The notes under the pieces: model-generated | The model's input: only the letters and a program-made list of their open reading frames with translations | Told to the model about the DNA's origin: nothing | The model's database searches: none | Position numbers and translations under genes: made by a program | Part shown: positions 43,701 through 58,700 of the stretch, in pieces | How the letters are laid out: the number at the start of each line of letters is the position of its first letter | Numbering within the stretch: the first letter of the stretch is position 1 | Assembly: GCA_023333565.1 (NCBI GenBank) | Contig: JAJKFH010002315.1 | Coordinates: forward strand, 744,001-808,000 | Length of the DNA: 64,000 bases | Direction of reading: 5' to 3' | DNA from: Puffinus mauretanicus | Lineage: Eukaryota; Chordata; Aves; Procellariiformes; Procellariidae

Positions 43701-46700
43701 CAGCCACTGTGTTGAAGCAACGAGACAAGTTTCAGCCAGCTGACAGCACAAAGCGCCTTGTAACTTATTGCTGATTTCAAATCCCCTTGACCAATATATT
43801 AGTTGATCTCAAGTTTCTGGGTTTTTTTGCTAGAAGTAGCTCCATTTATACCTAACATCTCCCCTAAATACATTTTCTTTCTCCATATAGGAAGAGAGGA
43901 ACATGCATTTCAGGAATGCTGTTATTATGAAATATAAACAAGATCAACACACAAACAAAATACTAACGATCAGCCAAGAGTCACACACACTCATTTCCGC
44001 ATACAAACCTTCACCTACATTCACATAATCAGTTTTTAGACATCCTATTTACAATAAACTCCCGAATCTCGTATCTTCCCTCAAAACACCTCAACTAGAC
44101 TAACTAGAGAAGCCCAGGCTTCGCAAATTCTACTACTGAAATCAAGGACGCATGGGGACAGCCAGATTTACAAAAAGTGTTTTAAGTGTCAAATTTCTTC
44201 CACTGCCCTTTATCCGATTATCCTACCCCTATAATCTCTCATCTGAGATCAGCTGCTTGTAGCTTTGATCTTCCTGCCAGTTACACTGACAGTTCAGAAA
44301 ATTGTATTTCACATGGCTATACTGACCAGAAGGGCACCAAACATTAGGTCAATACCCAACACCACAAAGTTTTAAATCTGAGGACAAGATGATTTTGTTA
44401 GTGTACTGCTTGAAACGGCACAAAACATTCAGAATTGAAATATGAATGAAAAATAATCAAGTAATATGATACCGTACTTGCTTTTTATTGCAGCACATCA
44501 AAAACAGCACACCCGAGCCAAACAATAAGCACTCCAGTACACTTGGCTATCAGCAGGAACCAAGCCAGCATCCAGCCTCAAGTGAAAGGTATTCACCACC
44601 ACTTTGCTCAAAAAACTGCAAGAGCAGCAACAAATCAAAGATACACAAAAGGATACACAACACTGCTAGAAGGAATGCTCACCTAGTATAAACTGCTACA
44701 CACAACTGAAATCAGTTCATTTTGAATTAAGAGAACTGACAAAAGCTATCTGTGAAAGGGCGGGATGCATTACGATCAGTTCTGCACAAAAACATATCCT
44801 TGGGTCAACATGTATCTGGATCAGTCACAGCAGCTGGTGACAGGAGCTCTGTCTTGGAGGGAGAGAGAGGAGGGGCCCAGGAAAGATTTAGGCAAAGTAA
44901 CTCAGCGAAGGTAGGCAACAGTGGGTGAAGCTGATCTGATGATATCGCAGTGGAAGTGCAAGAGGCTTGGTTCATGATGGCAAACTGAAATTTCTAAGTG
45001 CTCCTTCTCCTATTTTACTCACTTCACCTTAGTGCACACACACAGTTGCCCCTTTGTAGGAATGTTTTTGGATTTCTACACACAGACTAGCCAGGCTAAA
45101 TTACAGTCATCTGGGCTCACAGCAAAATCTAAGTACTCTAGCCTTTCCCCATCACCACCAACAAAAAATACTAAAACTTTTAAACCATTCTCATCATCAC
45201 GGTATCAAAGGACCTTTCAGAAACACACCATGCCTTGTCACCAGCAACATCAGGTTCCTTCTTACTAACTAGGAAACTGTAGTTCTATTTAGACCTTATT
45301 CTTAGGACCATAGCAGTTAAGCTTATGGAAGCAAAGGGAACACAACACAACTGCTTCCTATTTGGGAGTGCTAAAACAACCATAAGATTCTGTGAGAAGC
45401 CACTGCAGCTTTGGACATGTCCCAAAGAAAGCCCCGCTTTTTCCAAAGCACACGTATTCTCGCCATGGAGAGTGCTCTCCGTCATAACGAAAAAGGAGAA
45501 TTCTTATTTCAGAATTTCAGATAACCTGTTATGGTCAGAACAGAAGCCACTTTCAAGAGAAAGTGTTAAATAACACAAGTTTAACACTGAGACGGAGATA
45601 GATTCTGTCACTTCAAGAAGACGGAAGGCAGGAAGAGGAAAGAGAAGTAGTTTCCCCAAAATAGCTAATGAAAGTAGTTGCAAATAATCCATTTAGCTGT
45701 AATGCAGCAAATCAAGTACACATGGATCCAGTATGCCATCACACGCAGCACTTGCAAGACTCTTCTGCTGCTACTCACATTTAATGAATCTTGAATGACT
45801 TTCCGGTTGCATCTACATAGGAATTTCAGCTATACAGATTAAGAACTGCAATTTCTAATAATTTAGTGCCTCATTAACTCGTGCTCTGCTAGGACTGGTT
45901 CATGATATTACAAAAGAACTTGTCCATCCTTCTCAAACTTTTGTGAGGCTTTCCTAGCCTACCAGCAAATTTAATTGAGATCCTTCTGGTTGGTTGACCA
46001 AAGAGCTTCTTCCTGTAACTCAGCACTTGGTGACACTGGGAGCACAGAAGATACGGAAAACAGCTGAGAAGACCAGTTTCCAATGTTTAAAAGCAACAGC
46101 AGGCTCACCCATGATGAATGCAGACATCCTCACTTTGTCAGTACCACCAAATGCCTTAAACATTATGGAATGCTCTTTAGATGTACCAATGATTTCCCTA
46201 CACTTTGCTATTCTCTACCAGAAGGAAAGCCATGCCACCCAGAACTTCCACGCATGGAAGCCAAGTTATGAACTTGATGGAGAACTCTGCCCTGACGAAC
46301 TAGCAATGAGGCCATAACTAATGTAGAGGGAGACTGATATCACCATCTGAAAAGGTCATCTACTCCAGACTGCCACAGGTCCGCAGAATCCTGCTATAGA
46401 GCTAAGAGGGTGATATGCAGTAAAACAGCCATTTCTGCTTTCTAGGCATGTAATTCCTGCTTCTCCCCCCTCCCCTTTTTTTTTTTTTAAGTAATCAATG
46501 TAAATTCAGTAGAATAACCAGTTAACCTGCCAACATTTCCCCACTATTTCAAGTTTCTTTTTGACAACACACCGTTAAGAACACAAAAACGGAACCCAGG
46601 AAAGAAGTATTGCTTCTGCCTTTAGCTGAAGCCATCCTTTCACCGCACGTAACAGCCTCTAAATCAATTTCTGATCATGATGTGGAAAATCCCTGGTTTT

Positions 46701-49700
46701 GCTAAAGTTTTCCTCTTAACAACAAAGATGGCAGACATCACTCAGCCTGGCTGCAGCTCCAACTCCTACTTCAATGCCACTTCTCCAGATTGTTCCCCAG
46801 GCCCAGCCTTGACGAGGTGGTTGAAATACAGCCCTGGCTCTCCCCCGGCCCACCCATCTGTCTGTTCCACCATGGTGATCTGCTCCTGTAACTTCACCCC
46901 TCTAATGCTGGGGGCTTCTTCAGCAGCGTCCCTTTTGTCCCCACCCCCAGACTAAAAGGTAATGAGCCTTCCCGCTCAAAAGGCAGTTGTGCAGGACAGC
47001 ACGATCAATAAATGGGTGATGAAGAGAACCAGCCAAATTGTTTGCAGTAGAGGCAGAGACAGGGTATTTTCCACTTGCAGCTGGCATTTTTTGCCTTTAA
47101 GGGTAGGTACATCCTGGCAATCTCTTACCAATTCTACGACCTCATGAACAACAGCAAAGTTAATCCTTGTCTTTTAATAAGCTCCCTGCACTGAATGGCT
47201 GCCCATTTGATCCCCACTGATACTAGTCTCCTCAACATGTTTTAATACCCATACAGATTTGGCTGCTTCTTCCAAAGCCACTTCCTTGCTGCAGCACATG
47301 ACAGTCACACCAGAGATTAGACAAAACCTTGGTGTACTCTTCTAATCAGCTGGCAGCTTCCAAGCAGAAATCTCTTCTAATGATGTACTCTAAGCTGATC
47401 AAAAAAACCAAGCAAGCAAACAGGCAAAGAGAGTTGTTTATATGGAACCAAGATTAAAAAACAATTAGAAATACATGAACCTGCACGTAGCCTCTGCTAC
47501 ACGGGAGGTAGGTGAGAAAAGTGAAGCATACATGCTCAGCAAATTAAAGAAAGCTATAAAGGAAAAAATAATGGCGTCCATATTCCACCACATCCCCAGC
47601 TAAGCATACAAATTCGGGTTCAGAGTACCCATACACACATGCATAAAGATTCTGTGATGATCATTAGTTCACATTAAGACACAGTTTTGGGCTAAACCTG
47701 TATTACCAAGGTTCCAAATGTCAAATAAGGGCCTGACTGTCACTCCTTCCTCCAAAGGTAGCTACGTTTTAATAAAACTATATATGCAACTGAGTATCTT
47801 TCAAAAACCTTTGTAGGTAATGGGTAAGAGATGCTAGAAGCAAAATCTATTCTACACCTGAAAAATCTAGGCTTCTGAATCTGCCAGAAGACCCTGTGGT
47901 TTGTTTGTTTAACTTGAAGTTCTGTTCTACTCAGAAGTCCAATGTCTATGATAAACAATATAGTCTAGTGGTTGAGTTTGTTGTGCGCCACTGATTCCAC
48001 CACAATAGCTTACTTCACAAAGAGTTTTTAAAGAATGATGGGGGGGAACAGGGGGAGTGTTACATCAGCTCTAAATATTCAACATCTAATCAAAGCCTTG
48101 CTTTGTTGCAAAATGTTAGTGCCATGTGACCCTCATGGATTTTTCTGTATACAAAAGCTTGGGTGTGGGAATATTTTGAGGCAAACTATTTCGCCTGTCA
48201 GGAAGAACCTGATGAGCCCTCCAGTTCTTAGCCCTCCCCACCGCTCCCTCCATACATCTACCAAAGACAAAGAGGTTCTCCTCCAGATCCCAGGAAAAGA
48301 ATTTACTGAACAAATTTGTTTCCTGCAGCACAGAGAACAGAGGATACGTTTCAGAAACCTCAGGCCACCCTCAAGTGTAACAGGCATTAGAACCAATACA
48401 GAGACCCCACGTTGCACAGCACAGTGACTGCTCTCGCTTCATCTAGGCTCAACTGGGAGAAGTAACATCAGGACCCACTGGAGTAAATTCTGCAGTGAAA
48501 ATATAAACAGTCTATTCCTTTTTTGTCTCTGAGTTAGGAAGACGAAACATTACTACATTGAGAATACACACCTATATGTTTGTGCAAATGAAACATATTT
48601 GTACATAGCCCATGGAATATTTAAGAATTGTTGCTCCATGAGATGGCATGCTGATAAGGGGGCTGGCGCAGTGCATCGGAACAGGGACTGCACAGACGGG
48701 AAACCAAAGCAGGATAACAAGGACTCAGTAAGAAGCTCAACAGAGGAAGCTTTGAGAGTCTGAGAAAGGCAACTAGAAGGAAGACAGAGAGCCTAGTGCA
48801 TAAAAACAGAACAGAAACAGACTGAGATAAGCACAGGCCAGACGAATCTGTGACCACTAAAGTACTTTCTACTCCACTGTGGTGGTTTTGTTATTGTTGG
48901 GGTTTGGGGGTTTTTGTTTTTGGGTTTGTTTTGTTTGGGGTTTTTTTTTCCATTTGGTTGGTTGGCTTTTTTGAGTACTTCATAGGAGATCCAAACTCTC
49001 ACTCACAGAAGTGAGAATCACCCACAACTGCAGACAATGGCAGCTCTGCTTAACGTACAGCAGAGATTTTGTATGATAAAGTTTCAAAAAAGATTTGGAA
49101 GAAGGAAAGAACAGACAACAAAGAGTAAATCAGCTTTTGTTCTGTATCTGTCAAAAGAGGATTTCTGATATATTACAGACTATCATAGTTTCTGTATTTC
49201 CTACCATCTTTGCAACTTCAGTAGACTTAACACAGGCTTGCTTAGCAGTAGTTAAAATGAGACAAACAGCCCTGAAGGCAGGTTTAAGTTTCATAGGGAG
49301 CAAGAAGGGAAGACCCTACTTGAGCACACATAAGAATAGACAAAATGCAGCGACTGTTCAAAGAATGAAATATTCTTGTTGCATAACTGCATGGCAAAAG
49401 CCAAAGGACAAGAAAAAGCCTATACTTAGCGAAGCTGAGCAGAAGGACACCATATAGTACTTAATGATCTTGATACAGACACCTTAAACATTTTACAAAG
49501 TTGTTGGTCTGATTACGCCTGTTTTTGCAAATGCAGAAACTCAGTCGTGAGAAGAACGTAACTCAAAGGCTCCCCAGCCAGCAGCAGGACACAATCGAGT
49601 TTCTCTTACCCAGGCTGCAGCCCAGTGCCCAGTCCACGAGTTAACACTTACTAAACCAATGCTTGTATTTCATGTCTTCAAGTACGTCTCAGAATAACAT

Positions 49701-52700
49701 GATTAAACATAGGATTCAGTTCAAATTGAAAGTGTAACCTAAAATCTGTAAAGACTATTTCCTTCTGTTCCTGTACACATTAACATATTCTGAATAAGTT
49801 CCCCAACAATACCTGGACCGCTACTTTTCACGCAGCTCTCAAACGAAAGTATCAGCAAGACACTTGGCACGCTTCCTGACATTGTACTGGTGCCGTCATT
49901 TCAGTAGCACCTCTGAAGAGAGGGCAGTGGAAACAAACTATAGAGTACTATACCCTCTCTCTTTACCTGCCATGCTATATCCAGAGTATCTGTAGATGGT
50001 AAAGCAGTAAAAGACTGGAAGCAAGTCTTCCCGCCAGCGCTCCTGCTATTGTCAATACTGGCAGAACTGTATTGCTGCTACAGCAACAGTGGCAGGTTTT
50101 CAAAGAAACGGCAGTGTATACAAGGATGTTTTACACAGCCAAACAGAAAATCTTCCTTCCAGTTCCCTCTGGCTTCAGACAAAAGCAGCAAATCCTAAAT
50201 CAACACAATTCATGAGCACATAGGGAAAGGCAGATGCCGCGGTTCTGCGTGGACTAGAAAACTTGATGATTAAAAAGTTTAGGTTGGTGCATCTCCACTC
50301 TGAAGAATCAGCAGAGGATCTGAGCACTCCGTGTTGATGATGTTGCACTGGATGCTGTAAAATCCAAATCTTGCCTGTAAATGCTGCTACTCCGACACTG
50401 AAATGCACATTATAGTATGTTAGTGAAGAAGAGAGAATAGTTTATTGAAAGACAGTCACTTCTATTTTAAAGAAAGGTGATCAGTAATATTAACCACCAA
50501 AGTCATTAAAATTTTATCACAACCGTGATATCATTATTTCTTATTTAGTTATTATTTCATAAAAATGAAAGCTAAAAGTTTTTTCTTGCATTTTTTAAAA
50601 CACAAGTATTAGTATCAAAAATGCTAGTATTAAAAAGGTAATTTTGCAAGCAGTTCATAACTGAACAAAAATCAGTTACTGCAGTATTCCACTAACCTTC
50701 AGGAAAGCTGTTAATCTCAATATTCAGGATTCTGCACAGCAGGGTAGGGTTAAGAAATTAATCCTTTTAAAGTTGAATTTCAACAACTGACAAAGGCATG
50801 TGTTAGCTGAATTCTGTTTATGGCATGCATCCAAACATCAAAGAAAGCTTTCCTGACTGTGTTTCAGTCATGCCCATTCACAGCTCAAAGAGTACTTTTA
50901 TAAATGTAGACAGACAGTATAAATCCTGTGTCTTGTTTGCATCCAATTTTACACACCTCTGAAAGAGAGAACAACATTATTTAGTAATTTTCACTTCAAG
51001 AAATGGACCAGTAATGACTTACTGAAAAGTCTATGCTATGCAGTTGTAAGCTCCAGACAAAAACCCAAGAACGCAGATGATGCTACTGAAATACCACAGT
51101 GGACAAGGCAGAGCAACTAAGGACTGACAGACCTGCACATACATGAACATAACAGGGTACCGCTCTCCTAGAAAGTTAAACCCTTTAGCAACCTATTTGA
51201 AAGGCTTTACTACGTGTGAGGATTAGTATTCAAAGATGCACATTTCTCTCATAAACAACCCAAAATGGGAGAGAAAAAAAAGAGAAATTAAAGAAATCGA
51301 TCCATTCACAATACTTTAAGAATTAAAAAAGAAATAAATCCAATGTTGCCATGTTTTAATCTTCCTGCACTCAGGAAACTGAGCTAAGCTTATGTTTGGA
51401 AAGAATCCAAATATGATAGGTATGAAAACTCAATTAAGGAATTCAAACAACCTCATTTTGCCATATAACACTATTATATACAGTTGTTATAACAATGGCA
51501 TTTCTTTACTTGTGATTCTATACTAAACTGAATTTTAAGGATAGTTGGTTTTCTCCCCATCTTCACATTCTGTCGCTACAAAGACTTTATTTCTCAAATG
51601 CTCGAAGAAACCTACATACAGTATGACCAAAGAATATCAAAAACAGCTATTTATCAACCATCTTAAAACATTGCTATTGTTTCAAAATCAAAGTTCACCA
51701 GAAACACACAGGTAATCAGGTGCTCCAGCCAGTTATGCTAGTTCCGAAGGTGCAACACACCATCTGAATTCAGAGACACACAGAAGTCCACCTGACCCTC
51801 CATTTACTATTGTCTCAGAACAATGTTTCTCAGCCTTTTCAGGTTTGCACAATTTTTTCCGATGGGGTTATTTTTGCCATCTCTTACATTTGCTGTAGAA
51901 CAAGAAATGCAACACCAGCAATGAAAAATATATGCACTTTTTTCTTCTGAGGCTATACCACGGTATTTGACCTTGAAGAATAAAAGTATGCAGGTATTCA
52001 GACAGATTTTCAATACATTGCAGCCATCTCTCGGATTCAATATTTCATTATAAACCTTGGTGTAGAGGCTATGTTCAGGAGACTTGACAGGTCCTAGTAA
52101 CTCCTAGCATGATGTCTAGCATCTTGTGCCCACAAACCATCTTCACGCCTCCCTCCCTTTACTCATTTTAGTAAGATACTGACATTAAAAGGTATTTTCT
52201 TTCATCATTCCCCAAAACTGAGAAATATTTATGCTTCCTACCATCATTTTGGTTTCTAGTTATAATTCAAGTACTATGTTTGATGATAAACATAATTTTT
52301 AAAAACAAACATGAAGTAACATTTAACAAACAATACTCCTTGGCACAGTTAAAAGAAAGCTCTGCTGAAAGTCTGACATCTGTAACATAGCTTCTAATAA
52401 ACTGATCAGGTACGTTAAAGATGTGTTGTATGAAAGCGATGGAGCCCGAGACTCTTGTATCTCACCTTCTCTCTCTGGTATTGCAAGATCCCAGACTAGG
52501 AGGTAAAACTGCATCAGTGTTAAAAAACATTGAAAGTAATGAGAGACAGCCTTCACCCACATTTCATACAGTCAGAAGGCACCTCGGAGCACGGCACACG
52601 AGTCCCAGATTGCCAGCTCAGCTTTCTGTCACGTTCAGCACTAACAGCAGCTACTCTGAACACGCTCGTGCCGGAAATTGGAAAAAAAGAGGAAAGGCAA

Positions 52701-55700
52701 AAAGAAGATTATAAATACAATCCTTTTTAGTGAGCCTGAATGATATAGCAGAAGCTTGTGTTATGGACAGCATTTGTTCAGAGTAAGCTTTCATCAAGCA
52801 CAAGGCGCTACGGTTCCAGCTCAGGCTCTACCTCTACAAGCGCTTTGTTCTTTCTAACAAGCGGTGCTGCTGAGACACACCAAGCCTCCCTTAGACTGCA
52901 GATAAAGAGAGATGCAACTAATGAGGTGCATACTCAACCACAGGCAGACCTGTGTGAAATACTGCACCTGGAAGGAATTCCTCAAGGAAATAAAGATGCA
53001 AGTTGTTTGTAAAAACAGGTTTTGAAACTATTAAGCAAGTTCTTCTCCAAATACGTTCACACATGACCCTCAGGAGACAAGCGGGAACCTAAGCCAACCA
53101 TTTAACGGCAAAACGTGGATAAAAGATTCCTTTCTCTACTACAGAGCTAAAACCCCAATGGAATTGGAGGAAGAACAGCAATGAAAAAATCAGTGGTATA
53201 ACTGCTCTGGAACTGCCAAGTTATGTAAAACTTAAGGATGGTTGTAACAAATCAAACTAAATATTGATTAGCCCATATCTTTTCTCTGATAGCAGCAAAC
53301 TATAAGGAAAGGTTTACAAGAACCAGTAAGTTTAGAAGAGTATTTCTATTAGAATACCTTCCAAAATCTGACAGTCGGCTACAGACTAACTCCCTAGCTT
53401 ACGGGCTTCCCTAAACAGATAAATCCTCTACAATCTAACAGCTTCTTGAATCATTTATCCTTGCTGTCTGGTCATTGCATGGGTATTTCCTAACTCTGAA
53501 GTAATGAAAAATAATAAATAAGCACTGCCTATTTACCTGTGCTGTACCATTCATGGCTTTCGTACTCCTCTCCCCTTCATTCAAATCTTCTTCAGTTTTG
53601 TATCTACAGTTAAACTGTGCAACACCTTGTATACGCTAAAGCTTGACACTGATTCAAGGAAAGACAACATAATGGAAGATAAGTCCACCAAGGGGTAGAG
53701 TTCATAGGAATAATTGGCCAGCGTGCAGATAAAGATGATATCTGCATGGATACAGCATACCTGTCAAAAGCTTTTGGGGATTCCAACGTCCCTTGTCTAA
53801 GACTATCCTGCCCCACCCCCCAGTAAGCTGAGCTATTGCAGTCTGCTATGACCAGCTCCTCAGAAGGCATATGCTGTTATACTTAAAGATCTCTTCAGCT
53901 TGATTAAATTGCCTTTCCTTACTGGACTTCTAAGGGGGGGGGGGGGAAAACTTGTACTCAGACTTTCTTCAACAGATAACTAGTATATATGTACTATATA
54001 AAGTAATACTATATAAAGTATTTGTTTCAAACACCCAGGGTACTTCAGCAGTCTTTCCTCTATGTTTAAAAGCTGAATTCAGTAAAAATAAAGCCTGTAG
54101 ACTCCTTGGCTCAGGTGCAGAAAGCTAGTAATCTTCCTAAATGAATTCTTTTGCTATTGTATTAATGTATTGAAATACCTGCACGGCAAGGAGTACTTAA
54201 ATTTACTCTAAACAATATAATCCCTTCTGTGCTACCACACCTCCAAAAGCACTTTTTTTACTTAAGTGGCAGCAAATAACTGAATTACTGAAGCTTAAAC
54301 TGAATCCTTTCAGGCCACAAAATAAGAAACCAAATGATTTCCCCATCTGATTAAAGAGCAACTCCATTCCAGGTGCGGTTCAAGTTTCAAGGTGAGGCAG
54401 ATGGCCCTGTCTAGAATTGAGTTGCCCTAAAAGAAAAACAAAATGAGATTTGTTCCAAAATGAAACCCGCACACAGGCTAAGGAAGGGCACTGATCACAC
54501 TCACACAAATATACTTACAGACGAGAGATGATGGAAGTTCTTTCTCTATCACTAACAAACGCAGAGAGGAGTTTAAACCAGCTGCACGTGGTGAGCGTGC
54601 CTGAAGCACAGAACTCCAGGAACACCCAGAAAGTCCCTCTCAAAGAACACTCTCTTGATAAACGAGTGTAACCCCCTTTCTTAAGGGAGCAACATGGCAG
54701 TCACATCTCCCAATAGGTTTTGAACCTGGTAGATATCCTCAGCAAAACGGGTAATAGTACACTGGGATTTTGTCTTCATTTCCTACAGATTTCAGGAAAA
54801 TGAACAGCTATATTCAAAAGGAAAAATCTGACTTAGTGCCCTAATAAGAGAATGACTGCAACGTAACACTAGACATGAGAATTTGTGATATGGGAACTCA
54901 CAAATGTTCCAACAATAGTAAAAGCTTTTCAGAATTCATAAACTGACATGCATTAAGGGCCACGCAGATGAAGGGCCTGGAGCATCTTTCACAGAAGGAG
55001 AGGCTGAGAGAGCTGGGACTGTTCAGTCTGGAGATGAGAAGGCTCAGGGGATCTTACCCATGTGTAGAAATAAATACCTGATGGGAGGGAATGAGAGGCT
55101 CTTCTCAGCAGTGCTCACTGACAGGACAAGAGGTAATGGGCACCAATTAAAACATACTAAATTCCAGCTTAATTATCTTAACCATGAAGGTAGCCAAACA
55201 CTGGCACAGGTTGGCCCAAAAGGTTGTGGAGTCTCCATCCACGAAGACAGTCAAAACCCAACCGGACATGGTCCCAGGCAGACTGCTCTAGCTGGCACAG
55301 CTTGGGCGGGGGGTTTGGATTAGATGATCTCAAGAGGTTCCTGCCACCTCAACGACTGTGTGACTGAAACCTGGCACTGCCTCCAGAAGTACTCACCCTG
55401 CTCCTCTACCACCCCCTGCACAAATGGAACATCTGATCGTTTTCAGGAGTTTAACCTAAATCAGATTCCTGGGGTCTGCAGCATTTACTTATGAGATTAT
55501 AACCAAGACCATTAGGAACCGTAATTACAAGTTCCTCAGTAAATCTGCTTTAATAGGAATACATATTCCAAGCTAAGTCACCTTTTTTCCCCCCGCGAAA
55601 CAAAAACATACTCAAATATTTTAAACCAGGAGACCTATTCATTCCCAGTATTAAACTGAAGGGAGAGTAAACTTTAAACAGAAGACACGAAATATTTCTT

Positions 55701-58700
55701 CACCAAGTATACAATTGGACTGTGGAATGTCTTGCTGAATCCAAAAACTAATCAAGAGTCAAAAAAGAACTGAATAAGATTCTAGATACTCCTGTTATAC
55801 CCCAAATAAGCACATACACGCACACACACAAAGGAACCTCACCGCAAAGGGAGACATACCCGACTTGTGAAACGTGCAGTGTTAGTGGGACTCGCGTTAC
55901 TCAAACGGAGAGACGTGCGGTGCTGTTTGGCATGAGCTCTGCTACGGCCTGCAGCTCAGGAGCCGCTGCTGCCATCAGCGCTCTCGGAGGACAAGCACTG
56001 AGGGAACGTCATTTTAGCAGAGGCAGATTGTCCCTTACAACTCGCGTCTTCCAGCCCCACTTTGCAAAGCCGCTTGCATGACCACTATCAGTTAATAGTT
56101 GTATTAGTAGGTCATGTTCCCCTATGCACAAGAAAACAGAAACTGTCATAGTTAATAGAAGCTACTGAACTCTGCAGCTTATTATTTTCCAATCACTCCG
56201 TAGTGCTACTATCAAAACTTACAGATTCTTCTGCTGGGTGAATCCGTACAAAAACCAAACCAAAACAAAAAAATAATCAGGCCTCTAGACAATGAGCAAC
56301 TGAAACAACTGGCTTGTAACGTCAGTTTTTCTGAACAGGAGTAGAACTCCAACATTTGAAAACTTTTTATTACTGTCTTAAAATTTCTTTTTTTCCTATA
56401 CGCTTCATCTTGTCTGGGCATTAATAGGAACTGCTATCCATCTTCCTTTTGCTCGCCAAACAGCCTGAACTTCACCGCAACTCAAATCTGCTTTTAGTAT
56501 CAAAACTTTGCGTTACTTTGGCATACTGCATTAGTTTCATAAACTTCGTAAGATGACCCAAATTCTTTGTAATTATTTATAAAGCAACTGTAAAACCTTT
56601 CCAACTGCTGGAGGGACAAGTAATCAAGGGGAATTGGAGAACGATTCTCCACAGCGTATTTATGTAAATAGTGAAAACATTCTTCTTAGTCTGGGGCAGT
56701 GATATTCACCATACAGATCACTGAGAACTACACGAGTTAGTAACAAGGTAACCGATGTTGAGCATTAACATTTCAAACACTGCTAAAGCACTGCATGCTT
56801 TTGGAAATAGCAGTTACTTAAGATTTTACTATGTGACCATTAGAATCTGCTGTTACAACACAGTTCAAAGTTATATCTGAGAGTTCATTTCAGTCTGTTC
56901 CTAAAATAATTGCTGTACCTGCTGATGAGAAAGCCAAAACTTGTCGGAATATTCAACCTCATCAGTTTACTCTTTACATAAACACAGAGAAGATAACGAA
57001 GGTGATAAACTGCACAGACATGACCACATACCTTACTTCACCTGCACTTTGGCCACTCATCAATTTCTGCTAGGTTTGCCAGCGTATCAAAACTTCAAAA
57101 TGAGTTCAGGCCATTGCCTTTTTGTACAAAAGAAAGCATTACTTCTCTTTCATTTTTTCCAACTCAAAAGAAGTACATTTCCACATAAAATGAAGTAATC
57201 TGTGTACCGGTGCAAAAATCAGATCAAGGCTCCACCTGACAACCATTTTTAGTCAATAGACCCCAACAAAAGGTAACTATTCTGTTGAAAATTTATAAAC
57301 AAAGATCAGATGCTTTATAAAAATTGAAAAATCTTAACCTACAATCTGGGAAACATGATAAAAAATTTACTTCTTGACTGTACTAAACAGCAGTATCCTA
57401 TGGATTCCCCTTACGAGAAGCTATAATGGATTTCAAAGATGCAGGTCCTGAACTAACCGAAACACGAGTACTTTTGACTCCTAATATTTTCATATTTTAA
57501 AGATTCTCAGATCTCTATTAGAGCAAGTGTCAAAACTGCACAAAGAACTTTCCAGAACAAAACAAAATGTAAGGGATGCCCAGTGGCATAAGAAGAATGC
57601 GATGAGCTGGAAAAAGACAGACTAAGGTGGGAGGACAGAAAGTATTGGGAAAGAGCGCCTTCCTGCAAAGCATATCAGCAATCAGAAGTACCTGCACAGT
57701 AACTTAAGGCAGTTTTCCAACCACTGGGTCCCCGAGAACTCCCCAACATTGCTGGATTAAAAGACAACATAATAAAACGTACCCATTTGACTTTGCAAGT
57801 GGAAGAAGTCTGAACCCAACACATCTGATCACAGGGAAGCACACGTTCACGGCCTGCAGGCTTCAACAGCCCCCCTCCTCCGGGAGCAGCCCTGGCTGAC
57901 GAAGCACCAGAGCCCATTTCCTTGTGGAATGGATCGCCGCGACACTTGCCATGCTCATGCTCAGATCTCACTAAATCAAGTCAAATTCAAGCTCCTCATT
58001 GCAATATTCAAATCCTTCCATGGGACTGAAATATATTCTCTCCAATTATGGTTTCTTTGAATATCTAAATTGAAATGGGTCAAGAGAATTGGGCAATGTA
58101 TGGAGAGTCTCTTAACGGAAAAAAATCTACAACTTTCATAGAACTACGTAAAGTATCCAAAACGAGTAAAATTGACAATGAAAAAATTCAACTAGTCTTA
58201 GAACTAAAGAAAAAGCTTACTTAATTCCTCTTAATTTCCCCTACTCCTTGATCCACACCACACATTTACACCCAGATTCAAACAGGCAAGCACTGGAGAC
58301 CCCAAGGCAGGAACACAGTCTCACACTCTTCCATCCACGCCTGCAGCAGGAGAGGTGCTGCCGTGTCTTGCCCGGCTTCCCGAGCTCCAGAAGTGGATTC
58401 CCTCACTGATCCCCAAGAAACCAGCCCAGGCGGGAAGCCTGGCTTTCCTGGTCTCGGCACAAGAGCACAGCCACAGCAAATGCAACAGCAGGAACAACGT
58501 GAGGAGCGTTCCTTTCCGTGGCAGAGCCAGTTTAGCAGTTCTACCTCACCTGCTCCCTCCTCCACCATTTAATCCCGGTCCTCGACACCCCCTTTCTTGT
58601 CTTGACACCACTACTTGTGCAGCTGCACCATAAACCAGACCAGGGAGCAGAACAATGTTAGAAAATCCTATCAAAAGTACAATATACTCATTCTAGGTTG

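Noticed and set aside
55060..55323. 87-codon plus-strand frame
   Set aside because: It lies entirely within the CR1 3' fragment and is a transposon relic.
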